The translations under genes and the position numbers were made by a program. From Comamonas sp. lk (GTDB taxonomy: Bacteria > Pseudomonadota > Gammaproteobacteria > Burkholderiales > Burkholderiaceae_C), in the NCBI GenBank assembly GCA_945925985.1, contig CAMELV010000001.1, positions 124,001-188,000 of the forward strand: DNA of 64,000 bases. Reading direction: 5' to 3'. Below are positions 46,273 to 55,477 of the stretch, piece after piece (the first letter of the stretch is position 1; each line of letters opens with the position of its first letter). Under the pieces are notes generated by a model. The model saw nothing but the letters and a program-made list of their open reading frames with translations, was not told where the DNA came from and made no database searches.

Positions 46273-47475
46273 ATGAAAACCATCCGCCTGCGCCCTGGCA
46301 AAGAGCGCTCCCTGCTGCGCCGCCACCCCTGGATTTTTGAATCAGCCATCGCCCGTGGCGGGGCGGACGCTGGCGAGACGGTTCGGGTGGAGTCGGATGC
46401 GGGGGAGTTTTTGGCCTGGGCGGCGTTCAGCCCGACCTCCAAAATTCGCGCCCGGGTCTGGAGTTTTGACCAGGCGCAGCGCATCGATGCTTCTTTTTTC
46501 ATAGCAACAGTATCAGCATCCATAAGGGCTAGAGCCCGATTTGATATAAATAGTGACGCCTTTCGGCTGGTCCATGGTGAGTCAGACGGCTTACCCGGCC
46601 TGATCGTTGACCGCTATGGCGACACCCTGGTGGCGCAGTTTCTTTCCAGCGGCGCCGAGCGCTGGAAAGCGGTGCTCGTGGATGCCCTGCTGGCGGCCAC
46701 TGGGCTGAGTCTGCTGTACGAGCGTTCAGATGCCAGCAGTCGGGCCTTGGAAGGCCTGCCCGAAGTGACGGGCTGGTTGCGCGGCGCCGGGCCGGTGGGC
46801 GCCCCAGTGCCGCCGGTCGAGCTGGTGTTGCGAGAGCATGACTGGCGCCTGGCACTCAACATCGCCACCGGTCACAAGACCGGGTTTTACCTGGACCAGC
46901 GCGACAGTCGGCGCAAGTTTGCTGACGATACCCGCCGACTTGGCTTCGAGCGCGTGCTCAATTGTTTTTGCTACACCGGCGGCTTCACGGTGGCGGCCTT
47001 GACCGGCGGCGCTGGGCATGTGACCTCGATCGATTCCTCCGGACCGGCGCTGGCGCAGGCCGCGGCCAATGTCGCTTTAAATGGTTTTGATGCCCAGCGG
47101 GCCAGTTTTCTGGATGCAGATGTCAATGCGTCCTTGCGCCAGTTTGACCGCGAGGGCCAGCGATTTGATGCGATCGTGCTCGACCCGCCCAAGTTTGCCC
47201 CCACGGTGGCCCACGCCGAGCGCGCCGCGCGGGCCTACAAAGACATCAACCGGCTGGCTTTTAAGCTGCTGGCGCCCGACGGCGTGCTGTTCACTTACTC
47301 CTGCTCTGGCGGCATCAGCGCCGACCTGTTTCACAAGATCGTGGCGTCGGCCGGCAGCGACGCCGGCGTCGACGGCTTCATCACCGAACGCCTGGGTGGC
47401 GCCCCGGATCACCCCATGACCCTCAATTTTCCAGAGGGGGAGTACTTGAAGGGCCTGGTCGTGATGCGCCGCTGA
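46273..47475 (+). CDS. rlmI: 23S rRNA methyltransferase, RlmI-like
   Basis: 400-aa SAM-dependent cytosine methyltransferase: N-terminal PUA domain (IRLRPGKERSLLRRHPWIFE), an EEHD-like middle domain (VHGESDGLPGLIVDRYGD) and a C-terminal Rossmann domain with LNCFCYTGGFTVAAL, VLDPPKF and the catalytic-Cys segment FTYSCSGG. The family modifies C1962 of 23S rRNA in E. coli; the assignment here is by similarity. Residues about 73-89 are encoded by a repeat copy with unusual codons. Confidence 0.88.
   Translation: MKTIRLRPGKERSLLRRHPWIFESAIARGGADAGETVRVESDAGEFLAWAAFSPTSKIRARVWSFDQAQRIDASFFIATVSASIRARARFDINSDAFRLVHGESDGLPGLIVDRYGDTLVAQFLSSGAERWKAVLVDALLAATGLSLLYERSDASSRALEGLPEVTGWLRGAGPVGAPVPPVELVLREHDWRLALNIATGHKTGFYLDQRDSRRKFADDTRRLGFERVLNCFCYTGGFTVAALTGGAGHVTSIDSSGPALAQAAANVALNGFDAQRASFLDADVNASLRQFDREGQRFDAIVLDPPKFAPTVAHAERAARAYKDINRLAFKLLAPDGVLFTYSCSGGISADLFHKIVASAGSDAGVDGFITERLGGAPDHPMTLNFPEGEYLKGLVVMRR
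46489..46539 (+). repeat. Copy of a dispersed ~50-bp repeat inside the rlmI-like gene
   Basis: Begins GCTTCTTTTTTCATAGCA and extends through AGAGCCCGA. It matches the deacylase copy (33/51, ungapped, same frame) and the intergenic copy at 27976 (29/46). Rare codons (ATA, AGA, AGG, GTA, TCA) cluster here against a GC-rich background. Confidence 0.55.
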
Positions 47476-47523
47476 GCACCCTCAAATTCCCCGCTAAACT
47501 TAAAGCCTCTGGTAAGCGCTTAC

Positions 47524-47590
47524 TCGTCATTACCGCCCTGTTTCGTCATTCCCGCCCTTTCTCGTCATTCCCGCGTAGGCGGGAATCCAG
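47524..47590 (+). repeat. Three 19-bp tandem units ending in a GGGAAT hairpin
   Basis: TCGTCATT[A/C]CCGC recurs at 47524, 47543 and 47562, exactly 19 bp apart. The last unit continues into a perfect 8-bp stem ATTCCCGC (47567-47574) / GCGGGAAT (47579-47586) with a 4-nt loop. ATTCCC...GGGAAT elements are common dispersed repeats in beta- and gammaproteobacteria. It lies between the rlmI-like gene and the GTPase gene and may also act as a weak terminator. Confidence 0.75.
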
Positions 47591-47616
47591 GACTTCTTAG
47601 CCCACCCAGGATTGCC

Positions 47617-48699
47617 ATGTCACTCATTCCCGCCACCATACTCACCGGTTTCCTCGGCTCAGGCAAAACCACGCTGCTCAAGCGCGTGTTGTCTGAGGCC
47701 CATGGCCAGAAAATCGCGGTGATTGAGAACGAGTTTGGAGAGGAAAACATCGACAGCGACATCCTGGTGTCCGACACCCAAGAGCAGATCATCCAGATGA
47801 GCAATGGCTGCATCTGCTGCACCATCCGCGAAGACCTGCGTGGCGCGCTGCGCGATCTGGCCGAGAAAAAACGCACCGGCGAGCTGGTGTTTGACCGGGT
47901 GGTGATCGAGACCACCGGCCTGGCCGACCCCGGCCCGGTGGCGCAGACCTTCTTCATGGACGACGAAATCGCTGAAAGCTACCTGTTGGACTCGATATTG
48001 ACGCTGGTCGACGCCAAGCACGCCGCCATGCAGCTCAATGACCGTCAGGAGGCCCGACGACAGGTGGGGTTTGCCGACCAGATCTTCATCAGCAAGACCG
48101 ATCTGGTAGCGCCGGCCGAGGTGGACGCGCTCATGCACCGGCTCAAGCACATGAACCCAAGGGCCCCGCAAAAAGCCGTGCATTTTGGCGAAGTCAGCCT
48201 GGCCGAGGTGTTTGACCTGCGCGGCTTTAATCTCAACGCCAAACTCGACATTGACCCTGATTTTCTGAAGGACGAGGTCCATGATCATGGTCATGACCAT
48301 GACCACGACGGCCATGATGAGCATGTCCACGGCGAACACTGCGACCATCCCTCGCACCAGGATGAGCCTGCCGGCCACGGCCACCACCACCACCATGACG
48401 ACGATGTCAAGAGCTTTGTCTTCAAGTCCGACAAGCCGTTTGACCCAGCCCGGCTGGAGGATTTTTTGGGGGCGGTGGTCAATATATACGGCCCCCGTAT
48501 GTTGCGATACAAAGGTGTGCTGCACATGAAAGGCACTGATCGCAAGGTGATTTTCCAGGGCGTGCACCAGCTCATGGGCAGTGATCTCGGCCCAGCCTGG
48601 GGTGGCGACGAGGCGCGCGGCAGCAAAATGGTCTTTATCGGCATTGATCTGCCACGCGACATCTTCTTGCAGGGTCTGACGCAGTGCCTGGTGGTTTGA
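47617..48699 (+). CDS. COG0523 (CobW/YjiA-type) GTPase, putative metal chaperone
   Basis: 360-aa G3E GTPase. It has Walker A GFLGSGKTT (11-19), the metal-binding CxCC motif CICC at 65-68, ETTGLADPGP and SKTD for guanine recognition, then a His/Asp-rich stretch around residues 222-262 before the C-terminal CobW domain. Such proteins insert or allocate metals, often zinc; the His-rich loop supports metal storage or delivery. No Zur box is evident upstream. Confidence 0.9.
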   Translation: MSLIPATILTGFLGSGKTTLLKRVLSEAHGQKIAVIENEFGEENIDSDILVSDTQEQIIQMSNGCICCTIREDLRGALRDLAEKKRTGELVFDRVVIETTGLADPGPVAQTFFMDDEIAESYLLDSILTLVDAKHAAMQLNDRQEARRQVGFADQIFISKTDLVAPAEVDALMHRLKHMNPRAPQKAVHFGEVSLAEVFDLRGFNLNAKLDIDPDFLKDEVHDHGHDHDHDGHDEHVHGEHCDHPSHQDEPAGHGHHHHHDDDVKSFVFKSDKPFDPARLEDFLGAVVNIYGPRMLRYKGVLHMKGTDRKVIFQGVHQLMGSDLGPAWGGDEARGSKMVFIGIDLPRDIFLQGLTQCLVV

Positions 48700-48946
48700 G
48701 TGGTGGCCAGGCGCCGCGTACAGGACCGAGTTTGCTTCGATTTTCCAATTGACTGTATTTGCCTTCCCGAAACCTGTACACTCGCGCGCCAAAGATGATC
48801 AGTAAAAGTACGCTGACTTAAGCGCTTTTCTGAAAATTTGAGGGTGATGAGGTGAAGGGGGATGGGGTGAGGGTGGAGCGGGTAGTCGCTACCAACGAGC
48901 CGCCCGCCAGTAGCATAGGCCTGCGCATTCTGTGAGGAGATACGAC

Positions 48947-49879
48947 GTGAAAGCTGAGTCCGTAAAAGCCAAGGCAGCGTCCGCTAAGACCGCCTCATCG
49001 ACCAAGGGCAAGCCGGTTGCTGCCCCTGCAGCCAAGCCCGTCGCCAAGGTGCCTGTGAAGAGCGTCCCCAAGGCAGCGCCCGCCAAAAAAGACCCGACGC
49101 CGGTTAAGACACCTGTCAAGCCAGCGCCAAACAAACCCGTGCAGGCCAAGGCTGCTGTGACGGTCAAGCCGGTTCAAGCGCCAGCAAAAGTCCAACCCAA
49201 GGAATCCGTGAAAGTTATACCAGACAAAGTTGCGACTGCCGAGGTTGTTGCCCCAGTTCAAACGAGTGCGTCGGTGCCGCCCCGTGCGGGACGGCCATCA
49301 TCGCGCCTGGCGCAGCTGACCGTGCCTTCGATGGCCCAGTCGGTGGCGTCGACCGCCGCCAAAGCCAGTTACACCCAGACCATTCCGGCGCCGTTGATCG
49401 TGCCACCGTTAGCCTCAGCCATCAAGAAAGACCCGAAACTGGCCAACAACTGGAAAACCAAGCCGCTGGCGCAACTGACAGACGCTGACCTCATGGCCAT
49501 GCCAGACGACGCCTACATGAACGACGTTCAGTTGGCCTATTTCCGGGGCAAGCTGGTGACTCTGAAGTTGGAAATTCAGAGCAATGCGGTCGACACCACT
49601 GAGCATCTGCGTGAGGACACGGTGGTTGTGCCCGACCCGGCCGACCGAGCCACCATTGAAGAAGAGCATGCCTTGGAGCTGCGCACCCGCGACCGGGAAC
49701 GTAAGCTACTCAAGAAAATTGAGCAGTCCATCCTGCGCATCGACACCGGGGACTACGGCTATTGCGACGAAACAGGTGAATCGATCGGCGTTGGCCGCCT
49801 GCTGGCACGCCCCACGGCAACCCTGTCTCTGGAGGCTCAGCAACGTCGGGAGCTCAAGCAAAAAATGTTTGGCGACTGA
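48947..49879 (+). CDS. DksA/TraR-family protein with Lys/Ala/Pro-rich N-terminal tail
   Basis: 310-aa protein. About 150 residues of low-complexity Lys/Ala/Pro/Val sequence (histone-H1-like) precede a DksA-like C-terminal domain (YFRGKLVTLKLEIQSNA, coiled coil, DTGDYGYCDETGESIG, RLLARPTATLSLEAQQRREL). Only one of the four zinc-finger Cys of E. coli DksA remains (YGYC). The GTG start at 48947 is chosen because GAGGAG is 7 nt upstream. It likely binds the RNA polymerase secondary channel and adjusts transcription; loss of zinc ligands suggests a Cys-poor DksA variant. Confidence 0.82.
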   Translation: MKAESVKAKAASAKTASSTKGKPVAAPAAKPVAKVPVKSVPKAAPAKKDPTPVKTPVKPAPNKPVQAKAAVTVKPVQAPAKVQPKESVKVIPDKVATAEVVAPVQTSASVPPRAGRPSSRLAQLTVPSMAQSVASTAAKASYTQTIPAPLIVPPLASAIKKDPKLANNWKTKPLAQLTDADLMAMPDDAYMNDVQLAYFRGKLVTLKLEIQSNAVDTTEHLREDTVVVPDPADRATIEEEHALELRTRDRERKLLKKIEQSILRIDTGDYGYCDETGESIGVGRLLARPTATLSLEAQQRRELKQKMFGD

Positions 49880-49916
49880 CCCGTCGCCAGCCTACTGAGA
49901 ACCCTCGGCAGCGTGC

Positions 49917-51617
49917 ATGTCCAAACCAGGCGGTAATGCGGGCTGGCTTGACCGGCTGTCAGGTCTGATGCACCGGGTTGGCGTGGCTGGCCGTCCAGAC
50001 GCGACTCTGGCTGGCTCGGCTGAAAGCAGCTTTGGCAAGCGCGAGCTCAAGGAAACTATCGAGCGCAAACGCAAAAACGACCAAGCGCGGCGCGAGGAAC
50101 TTGACCGACTTCGCCGTCTGAGGCGGCAGGGGCTGGGGGCCACCCCCCAGGTCGCAGGCACGGCCGCCGAGGCTTACTTTCACAGCAGTTTGATGCCCTA
50201 CCCCGAGGCGCAATCGCTCACCATCCGAAAAATTGATGCGATTGAGGCCCAGATGTCGCGCCACTGGTGGAAGGGCCGGGTTGCCGGCGGAGGGGTTGGC
50301 ATGCGCCCTTTGCCGTCGCCCGTCGAGGCCCATGCACCCACCAATACCGTTGCGCGTGACCTGGCCTTTGCCTCGACCCGGCTTAGCACCCGCGGCCCCA
50401 GCGCGGAGGCCTGGGAAGCTACCGCATTTGAAGCCACCCAGCTGGCGATTGCCATGGTTGACCCGCTGTCGCCAGCCGATGCCTGGCGGCCATCCGAGGC
50501 CGACCCCAGGTCGAGTGAGTTCATGGCCTCTGGCCTGTTGACCTTCGAGCCCTCAGCCCCGGTACCTGATGTCGAGCTGGAACAGGCGGCCCTGCGCTTT
50601 GCCAATGGCGACCTGGCGGGCGCCCAGCAGGCGCTGCACACGGCCTTGAGGGCGGCGCCGCCCGGATCTGGCGTTGCACTGCACTGGGCCGTGGCCCTGC
50701 TGGACTTGGGTCGCACCACCGGTCAGCGGGCGCTGTTCGACGCGACAGTCAGCGAGTATGGTCGGCATTTTGAGCGGGGTGTGCCGGTCTGGTTCTCGGT
50801 GCCGGACGCCCTGACGCCCCTGACGCCGAAGGACACGGAGGCTGCACCGTCAGCGGCCCGAGCGGTGGGTCTTTGGTGCAGTCCGAGCGTGCTGGAACCT
50901 GACGCCGTGGCCCAGCTGAGCGCCTGTCTGCTGCCCGTGGACTTGCCTTGGCAACTGGATTGGTCGCAGCTCGAGACAATAAGCACCCAGGCCGCACCTG
51001 ACTTGCAGGCTCTTTTCGCCCGGTGGTGTGGCGAGCCGGTGGTGCTGAAATTTAGGGGTGCTGAGCGCCTGGAGCAAGCTCTGCGACAGCTGACGGCCTC
51101 TGGCGATCCGACCTTGCCCGTGGCCTGCTGGCGGCTGCGACTCGATGCCCTGCGCTTGCTGCAGCAGCGTGATGAGTTTGAGCTGGCTGCCCTGGACTTC
51201 TGCGTGACCCACGAAACTGCCCCGCCGCTCTGGGTGGCGCCGATCTGCCGGCTGCTGCCGTCGGTATCCTCAGCGTCCTCAACGCCGACCTCGCCCTTGC
51301 CGTCCCACGCACCCTCCCCGGGCACTGGCGCCGGGGCGACCCCAGAATGGATGCTGCGTGGTGAGTTGCGGGGGGACATCCCTGCCACACTGGCTGAACT
51401 GCAGCGCCCGCTGCCCCCGGGCGCGCCGGTCGCGGTGTCCTGTGCGCAGTTGGTTCGGGTTGATTTTTCGGCTGCCGGCTCGCTGCTGACCTGGACCATG
51501 GCGCACCATCAGTCTGGCGGCACAGTGCGTTTTGACGATGTGCCCTACCTGGTGGCGGCTTTTTTCCAAGTGATTGGCATCAACCAGCACGCCGAAGTGG
51601 TGCTGCGCACCCGTTAA
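49917..51617 (+). CDS. STAS-like domain protein of unknown function
   Basis: 566-aa cytoplasmic protein without signal or membrane segments. A basic coiled-coil-like stretch (residues about 40-70, [20 protein letters not shown]) is followed by a poorly conserved middle part with a TPR-like patch ([20 protein letters not shown]) and a C-terminal STAS-like fold ([39 protein letters not shown]). Similar proteins occur next to hslV in Burkholderiales. It lies 43 bp upstream of hslV. The function is not known; a scaffold or regulatory role is conjecture. Confidence 0.75.
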   Translation: MSKPGGNAGWLDRLSGLMHRVGVAGRPDATLAGSAESSFGKRELKETIERKRKNDQARREELDRLRRLRRQGLGATPQVAGTAAEAYFHSSLMPYPEAQSLTIRKIDAIEAQMSRHWWKGRVAGGGVGMRPLPSPVEAHAPTNTVARDLAFASTRLSTRGPSAEAWEATAFEATQLAIAMVDPLSPADAWRPSEADPRSSEFMASGLLTFEPSAPVPDVELEQAALRFANGDLAGAQQALHTALRAAPPGSGVALHWAVALLDLGRTTGQRALFDATVSEYGRHFERGVPVWFSVPDALTPLTPKDTEAAPSAARAVGLWCSPSVLEPDAVAQLSACLLPVDLPWQLDWSQLETISTQAAPDLQALFARWCGEPVVLKFRGAERLEQALRQLTASGDPTLPVACWRLRLDALRLLQQRDEFELAALDFCVTHETAPPLWVAPICRLLPSVSSASSTPTSPLPSHAPSPGTGAGATPEWMLRGELRGDIPATLAELQRPLPPGAPVAVSCAQLVRVDFSAAGSLLTWTMAHHQSGGTVRFDDVPYLVAAFFQVIGINQHAEVVLRTR

Positions 51618-51660
51618 GCTGGCTGTTTTTTTAACCGCGCCAACCCGACCTGAGACCCTC

Positions 51661-52209
51661 ATGGAACAATTTCACGGCACGACCATCATCAGCGTGCGAC
51701 GCAACACGCACGACGGCCCGCAGGTCGCCATCGGCGGTGACGGTCAGGTCACGCTTGGCAACATCGTGGTCAAGGGCACGGCGCGCAAGGTACGCAAGCT
51801 CTACCACGGCAAAGTGTTGGCTGGTTTTGCCGGCGCCACGGCCGATGCGTTCACTTTGTTCGAGCGCTTTGAGGCCAAGCTGGAGAAGCACCAGGGCCAC
51901 CTGGTGCGCGCCGCCATAGAGCTGACCAAAGACTGGCGCACTGACCGGGTGCTGCGCCGCTTGGAGGCCATGCTGGCAGTGGCCGATCGCGAGGCCTCGC
52001 TGATCATCACCGGTAACGGCGATGTGTTGGAGCCTGAGCACGGCGTGGTCACCATTGGCTCGGGCGGCGCCTACGCGCAGGCCGCCGCCTTGGCACTGCT
52101 GAACCACACCGAGCTGTCGGCCGAGGACATCGTGCGCCGTTCGCTGGAGATTGCCGGCGAGCTGTGTATTTATACCAATATGAACCACACCATCGAGACT
52201 CTGCCATGA
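51661..52209 (+). CDS. hslV: ATP-dependent protease peptidase subunit HslV (ClpQ)
   Basis: 182-aa proteasome-related peptidase. The active N-terminal Thr is residue 7 after removal of MEQFHG (TTIISVRRN). [10 protein letters not shown] and [15 protein letters not shown] match the family. It forms the double-ring core that works with HslU. The stop overlaps the hslU start (ATGA). Confidence 0.96.
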   Translation: MEQFHGTTIISVRRNTHDGPQVAIGGDGQVTLGNIVVKGTARKVRKLYHGKVLAGFAGATADAFTLFERFEAKLEKHQGHLVRAAIELTKDWRTDRVLRRLEAMLAVADREASLIITGNGDVLEPEHGVVTIGSGGAYAQAAALALLNHTELSAEDIVRRSLEIAGELCIYTNMNHTIETLP

Positions 52210-53528
52210 CGCCACAGGACATCGTCGCTGAACTGGACCGGCACATTGTTGGGCAGGCCCAGGCCAAGCGCGCCGTGGCCATTGCGCTGCGCAACCGCTG
52301 GCGTCGCCAGCAGGTCGAGCCCGGGCTGCGCGCCGAGATCACGCCCAAGAACATCCTGATGATCGGCCCCACCGGGGTCGGCAAGACCGAGATCGCGCGG
52401 CGTCTGGCACAGCTGGCCGATGCGCCTTTCATCAAGGTCGAGGCCACCAAGTTCACCGAGGTCGGTTACGTGGGCAAGGATGTGGACGCCATCATCCGCG
52501 ACCTGGCCGAGATTGCGGTCAAGCAGACCCGCAGCAGCGAAATGGCCAAGGTGCGCGAGCGTGCGCTGGACGCGGCCGAAGACCGGGTGCTGGACATCTT
52601 GGTGCCCCCGCCGCGCGGTGAGTTCGGCTTTCAGCCCGATGGCGAGCCCGAAAGCGCCACCCGCCAGAGCTTTCGCAAGAAGCTGCGCGAAGGCCAACTG
52701 GCCGCGCGCAGCATTGAAGTCGATGTGGTGCGGTCAGCCCCGGCGCTCGAAGTCATGGGCCCGGCCGGCATGGAGGAGATGACCGAGCAGCTGCGCGGCC
52801 TGTTTGGACAGATGGGGCAGGGCAAGCGTCAGACGCGCAAGCTGCCGATCGGCGAGGCGCTCAAGGTGTTGGCCGACGAAGAGGCCGCCAAACTGATCAA
52901 CGAGGACGAGATCCGCGCCCAAGCGCTGCAGATGCTGGAGCAGAACGGCATTGTGTTCATCGACGAGATCGACAAGGTCACGTCGCGCAGCGAGGGGCAG
53001 GGCGCCGAGGTGTCACGCCAGGGCGTACAACGCGACCTGCTGCCCCTGGTGGAGGGCACCACGGTCACGACCAAGTATGGCCCGGTCAAGACTGACCACA
53101 TCCTGTTCATTGCCTCGGGTGCCTTTCACCTGAGCAAGCCGAGCGACCTGATTCCCGAGCTGCAGGGGCGCTTTCCGATCCGGGTTGAGTTGCAGCCGCT
53201 CTCGGTACAGGATTTTGTGGCCATCCTGACGCAAACCCATGCCTCGCTGGTGCGCCAATACCAGGCGCTGCTGGCCACCGAAGACGTGCACATCGACTTT
53301 ACAGAGGCCGGTATCGCGCGGCTAGCGCAGACCGCATTTGACGTTAACGAGCGCACCGAAAACATCGGCGCGCGCAGGCTCTCCACCGTGATGGAGCGTC
53401 TGCTCGACGAAGTCAGCTTCAACGCCACCACCCTGGCTGGCCAGACCGTGATGGTGGACGCCGCCTACGTAGACGCTCGGCTGGGCGAACTCAGCCGCGA
53501 TGAGGACCTGTCGCGCTACATTTTGTAA
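52206..53528 (+). CDS. hslU: ATP-dependent protease ATPase subunit HslU (ClpY)
   Basis: 440-aa AAA+ unfoldase. Walker [10 protein letters not shown] (54-62), Walker [12 protein letters not shown], pore-loop GYVGKDVD, an I-domain (about residues 110-240) and sensor segment [10 protein letters not shown]. Length is normal for the family. It is translated with hslV. Confidence 0.96.
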   Translation: MTPQDIVAELDRHIVGQAQAKRAVAIALRNRWRRQQVEPGLRAEITPKNILMIGPTGVGKTEIARRLAQLADAPFIKVEATKFTEVGYVGKDVDAIIRDLAEIAVKQTRSSEMAKVRERALDAAEDRVLDILVPPPRGEFGFQPDGEPESATRQSFRKKLREGQLAARSIEVDVVRSAPALEVMGPAGMEEMTEQLRGLFGQMGQGKRQTRKLPIGEALKVLADEEAAKLINEDEIRAQALQMLEQNGIVFIDEIDKVTSRSEGQGAEVSRQGVQRDLLPLVEGTTVTTKYGPVKTDHILFIASGAFHLSKPSDLIPELQGRFPIRVELQPLSVQDFVAILTQTHASLVRQYQALLATEDVHIDFTEAGIARLAQTAFDVNERTENIGARRLSTVMERLLDEVSFNATTLAGQTVMVDAAYVDARLGELSRDEDLSRYIL

Positions 53529-53797
53529 ACAGCGCGGCGGCCGGTGCCTGGCATTGGCTTCATCTTTCACTTTCACAAGCTGTGCTAAGTGCTTAATTTA
53601 GAACGAATTTCTGCCGGTTTTTACCGGAAGAATCGATTCTAAGTCCTTGATTTCATTGGAAAAAATTAGCGGTGACGGGCGCTAGACCATCGCTTTTCGT
53701 AAGATTTGCTGATACAGTGCAAAAAAGTGCAATTAAGTGGTGAAAAGTGCCGAGTACTTTCCTTTCTTGAGCAAATATCAAAAGTAGGTGCATCGTC
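53529..53797 (+). other. hslU-mraZ intergenic region with inverted repeats
   Basis: 269 bp leading into the division/cell-wall cluster. It contains a CCGGT-TTTT-ACCGG hairpin (53614-53627), not followed by a T run, and a perfect 12-bp palindrome AGAATCGATTCT (53629-53640) of unknown meaning. TAAGAT at about 53700 could be a -10 element ahead of the MraZ boxes. Confidence 0.5.
53714..53750 (+). promoter_or_regulatory. MraZ-box array upstream of mraZ
   Basis: Four direct copies of AGTG[C/G] occur at 53716, 53726, 53736 and 53746, exactly 10 bp apart; three carry A residues before them, giving AAGTG. MraZ represses its own operon by binding helically phased short direct repeats in the mraZ promoter, so these are almost certainly its operators. 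They lie about 50-80 bp before the GTG start. Confidence 0.8.
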
Positions 53798-54226
53798 GTG
53801 TTTCAAGGGGCTTCGTCATTGAGTCTGGATGCCAAAGGGCGCCTGTCGGTGCCGACCCGGTATCGTGACGTCCTGAGTGCGACGGCGGCTGGTCAGCTGA
53901 CCTTGACCAAACACCCCCACGGTTGTCTGATGGTATTTCCGCGTCCCGAGTGGGAGAAATTCCGCGAACGGGTAGCCACCTTGCCGATGTCGGCGCAATG
54001 GTGGAAGCGCATCTTTCTGGGCAATGCGATGGACGTCGAGATCGATGGCACCGGCCGCGTGCTGGTGTCGCCAGAGCTGCGCGCCGCTGCCGGCATCACC
54101 CGTGACACCATGCTGCTGGGTATGGGTAACCACTTCGAGTTGTGGGACAAAACCACCTACGAGGCGCAGGAGGCGCAGGCGATGCAGGGCGCGATGCCCG
54201 ACGTCTTCAAGGACTTTTCTTTCTAG
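53798..54226 (+). CDS. mraZ: Transcriptional regulator MraZ
   Basis: 142-aa AbrB-fold DNA-binding protein, first gene of the dcw cluster. Both internal repeats are visible: [15 protein letters not shown] and [14 protein letters not shown]. The start is GTG at 53798, with AGGTG about 7 nt upstream ([13 protein letters not shown] follows). It should autoregulate through the phased boxes just upstream. Confidence 0.94.
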   Translation: MFQGASSLSLDAKGRLSVPTRYRDVLSATAAGQLTLTKHPHGCLMVFPRPEWEKFRERVATLPMSAQWWKRIFLGNAMDVEIDGTGRVLVSPELRAAAGITRDTMLLGMGNHFELWDKTTYEAQEAQAMQGAMPDVFKDFSF

Positions 54227-54234
54227 GGCCGGCG

Positions 54235-55155
54235 GTGAACACAGCCTGGTCGCACACCACCGTTTTGTTGAACGAAGCCGTGGACGCTTTGCTGGGTGCG
54301 CCCGACTCGGCGGTCGGCACCTATGTGGACGCCACTTTTGGGCGTGGCGGTCACTCGCGGTTGATCTTGTCGCGCTTGGACGCTACCGGCCGGCTGGTGG
54401 CCTTCGACAAGGATCCAGAGGCGCTGTCCTCGGCGGCTGCGTTGCAGGACCCGCGCTTTTCGATCCGGCACCAGGCGTTTAGCCAACTGGGCGACATGCC
54501 GGCGGCGAGTTTGGCTGGTGTGTTGCTGGATCTGGGCATCAGCTCGCCACAAATCGACAACCCGGCGCGCGGCTTCAGTTTTCGCTTTGAGGGCCCGTTG
54601 GACATGCGCATGGACACCACGCGCGGTCAGAGCGTGGCGCAGTGGCTGCACACGGCCGAACTGAATCAAATAACGGAGGTGATACGTGACTACGGTGAAG
54701 AACGGTTTGCTGGCGCCATTGCAAAGGCGATTGTTGCTCGCCGACAGGAGCGGGGCCCCATATCAAACACCACCGAATTGGCCCAACTCGTGGCTGACAC
54801 GGTCAAAACCCGCGAGCCGGGCCAGAACCCTGCAACGCGCACATTTCAGGCTTTTCGGATTTTCATCAACGCTGAACTTGAAGAGTTACAGCAGGCGTTA
54901 GCCGCCAGTCTTGACGTTATGGCGCCGGGTGGCCGCCTCGTGGTGATCAGTTTTCATTCGCTGGAGGATCGTATCGTCAAGCAGTTCATTGCCCATCACG
55001 CCAGCGATCCCTATGACCGCCGTACCCCGTTAGCCGCACCTCGCGTCATGAAGCTCAAAGCCCTGGCCCGCATCAAACCCAGCGCTGCCGAGGTGGCTGC
55101 CAACCCACGCTCCCGTAGCGCCATCATGCGGGTGGCGGAGCGGACCACCGCCTGA
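54235..55155 (+). CDS. rsmH: 16S rRNA (cytosine-N4)-methyltransferase RsmH
   Basis: 306-aa SAM-dependent enzyme (MraW) that methylates C1402 of 16S rRNA. It starts at GTG 54235 ([19 protein letters not shown]). SAM-binding [36 protein letters not shown] and [16 protein letters not shown] are typical. It lies 8 bp after mraZ. Confidence 0.95.
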   Translation: MNTAWSHTTVLLNEAVDALLGAPDSAVGTYVDATFGRGGHSRLILSRLDATGRLVAFDKDPEALSSAAALQDPRFSIRHQAFSQLGDMPAASLAGVLLDLGISSPQIDNPARGFSFRFEGPLDMRMDTTRGQSVAQWLHTAELNQITEVIRDYGEERFAGAIAKAIVARRQERGPISNTTELAQLVADTVKTREPGQNPATRTFQAFRIFINAELEELQQALAASLDVMAPGGRLVVISFHSLEDRIVKQFIAHHASDPYDRRTPLAAPRVMKLKALARIKPSAAEVAANPRSRSAIMRVAERTTA

Positions 55156-55159
55156 CGCT

Positions 55160-55477
55160 ATGGCAATGACGCGCCTGAACCTCCTTCTGTTGTTGGCCGT
55201 CATGGCCAGTGCCTTGTATTTGGTCAATGTGCAGTACGAGTCGCGCCGCCTGTTCTCTGCGATGGACAAGGCCCTCAGCGAGGCCCGCCTGCTGGAGACT
55301 GAAAACGAACGCATGCAGGTGGAAAAACGCGCCCAGGCCACGCCTTTGCGGGTAGAAAAACTCGCCCGAGAGCGCTTGCAGATGCGTGCGGCAACGCCCG
55401 CGATCACCCATTACGTAAGCGCTGGCAGCACGGCTGGCGCTGTCAGTGCCGCCCCGTCCGAGGCGGTTCAGCCATGA
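55160..55477 (+). CDS. ftsL: Cell division protein FtsL
   Basis: 105-aa bitopic division protein. A short N-terminus is followed by one transmembrane helix (LNLLLLLAVMASALYLV) and a periplasmic coiled coil (RLLETENERMQVEKRAQ). It would bridge FtsQ/FtsB and FtsWI at the septum. The stop overlaps ftsI (ATGA). Confidence 0.92.
   Translation: MAMTRLNLLLLLAVMASALYLVNVQYESRRLFSAMDKALSEARLLETENERMQVEKRAQATPLRVEKLARERLQMRAATPAITHYVSAGSTAGAVSAAPSEAVQP

Noticed and set aside
47476..47600. CRISPR array
   Set aside because: Units are tandem at 19 bp with no spacers and no cas genes are present; it is a short dispersed repeat.
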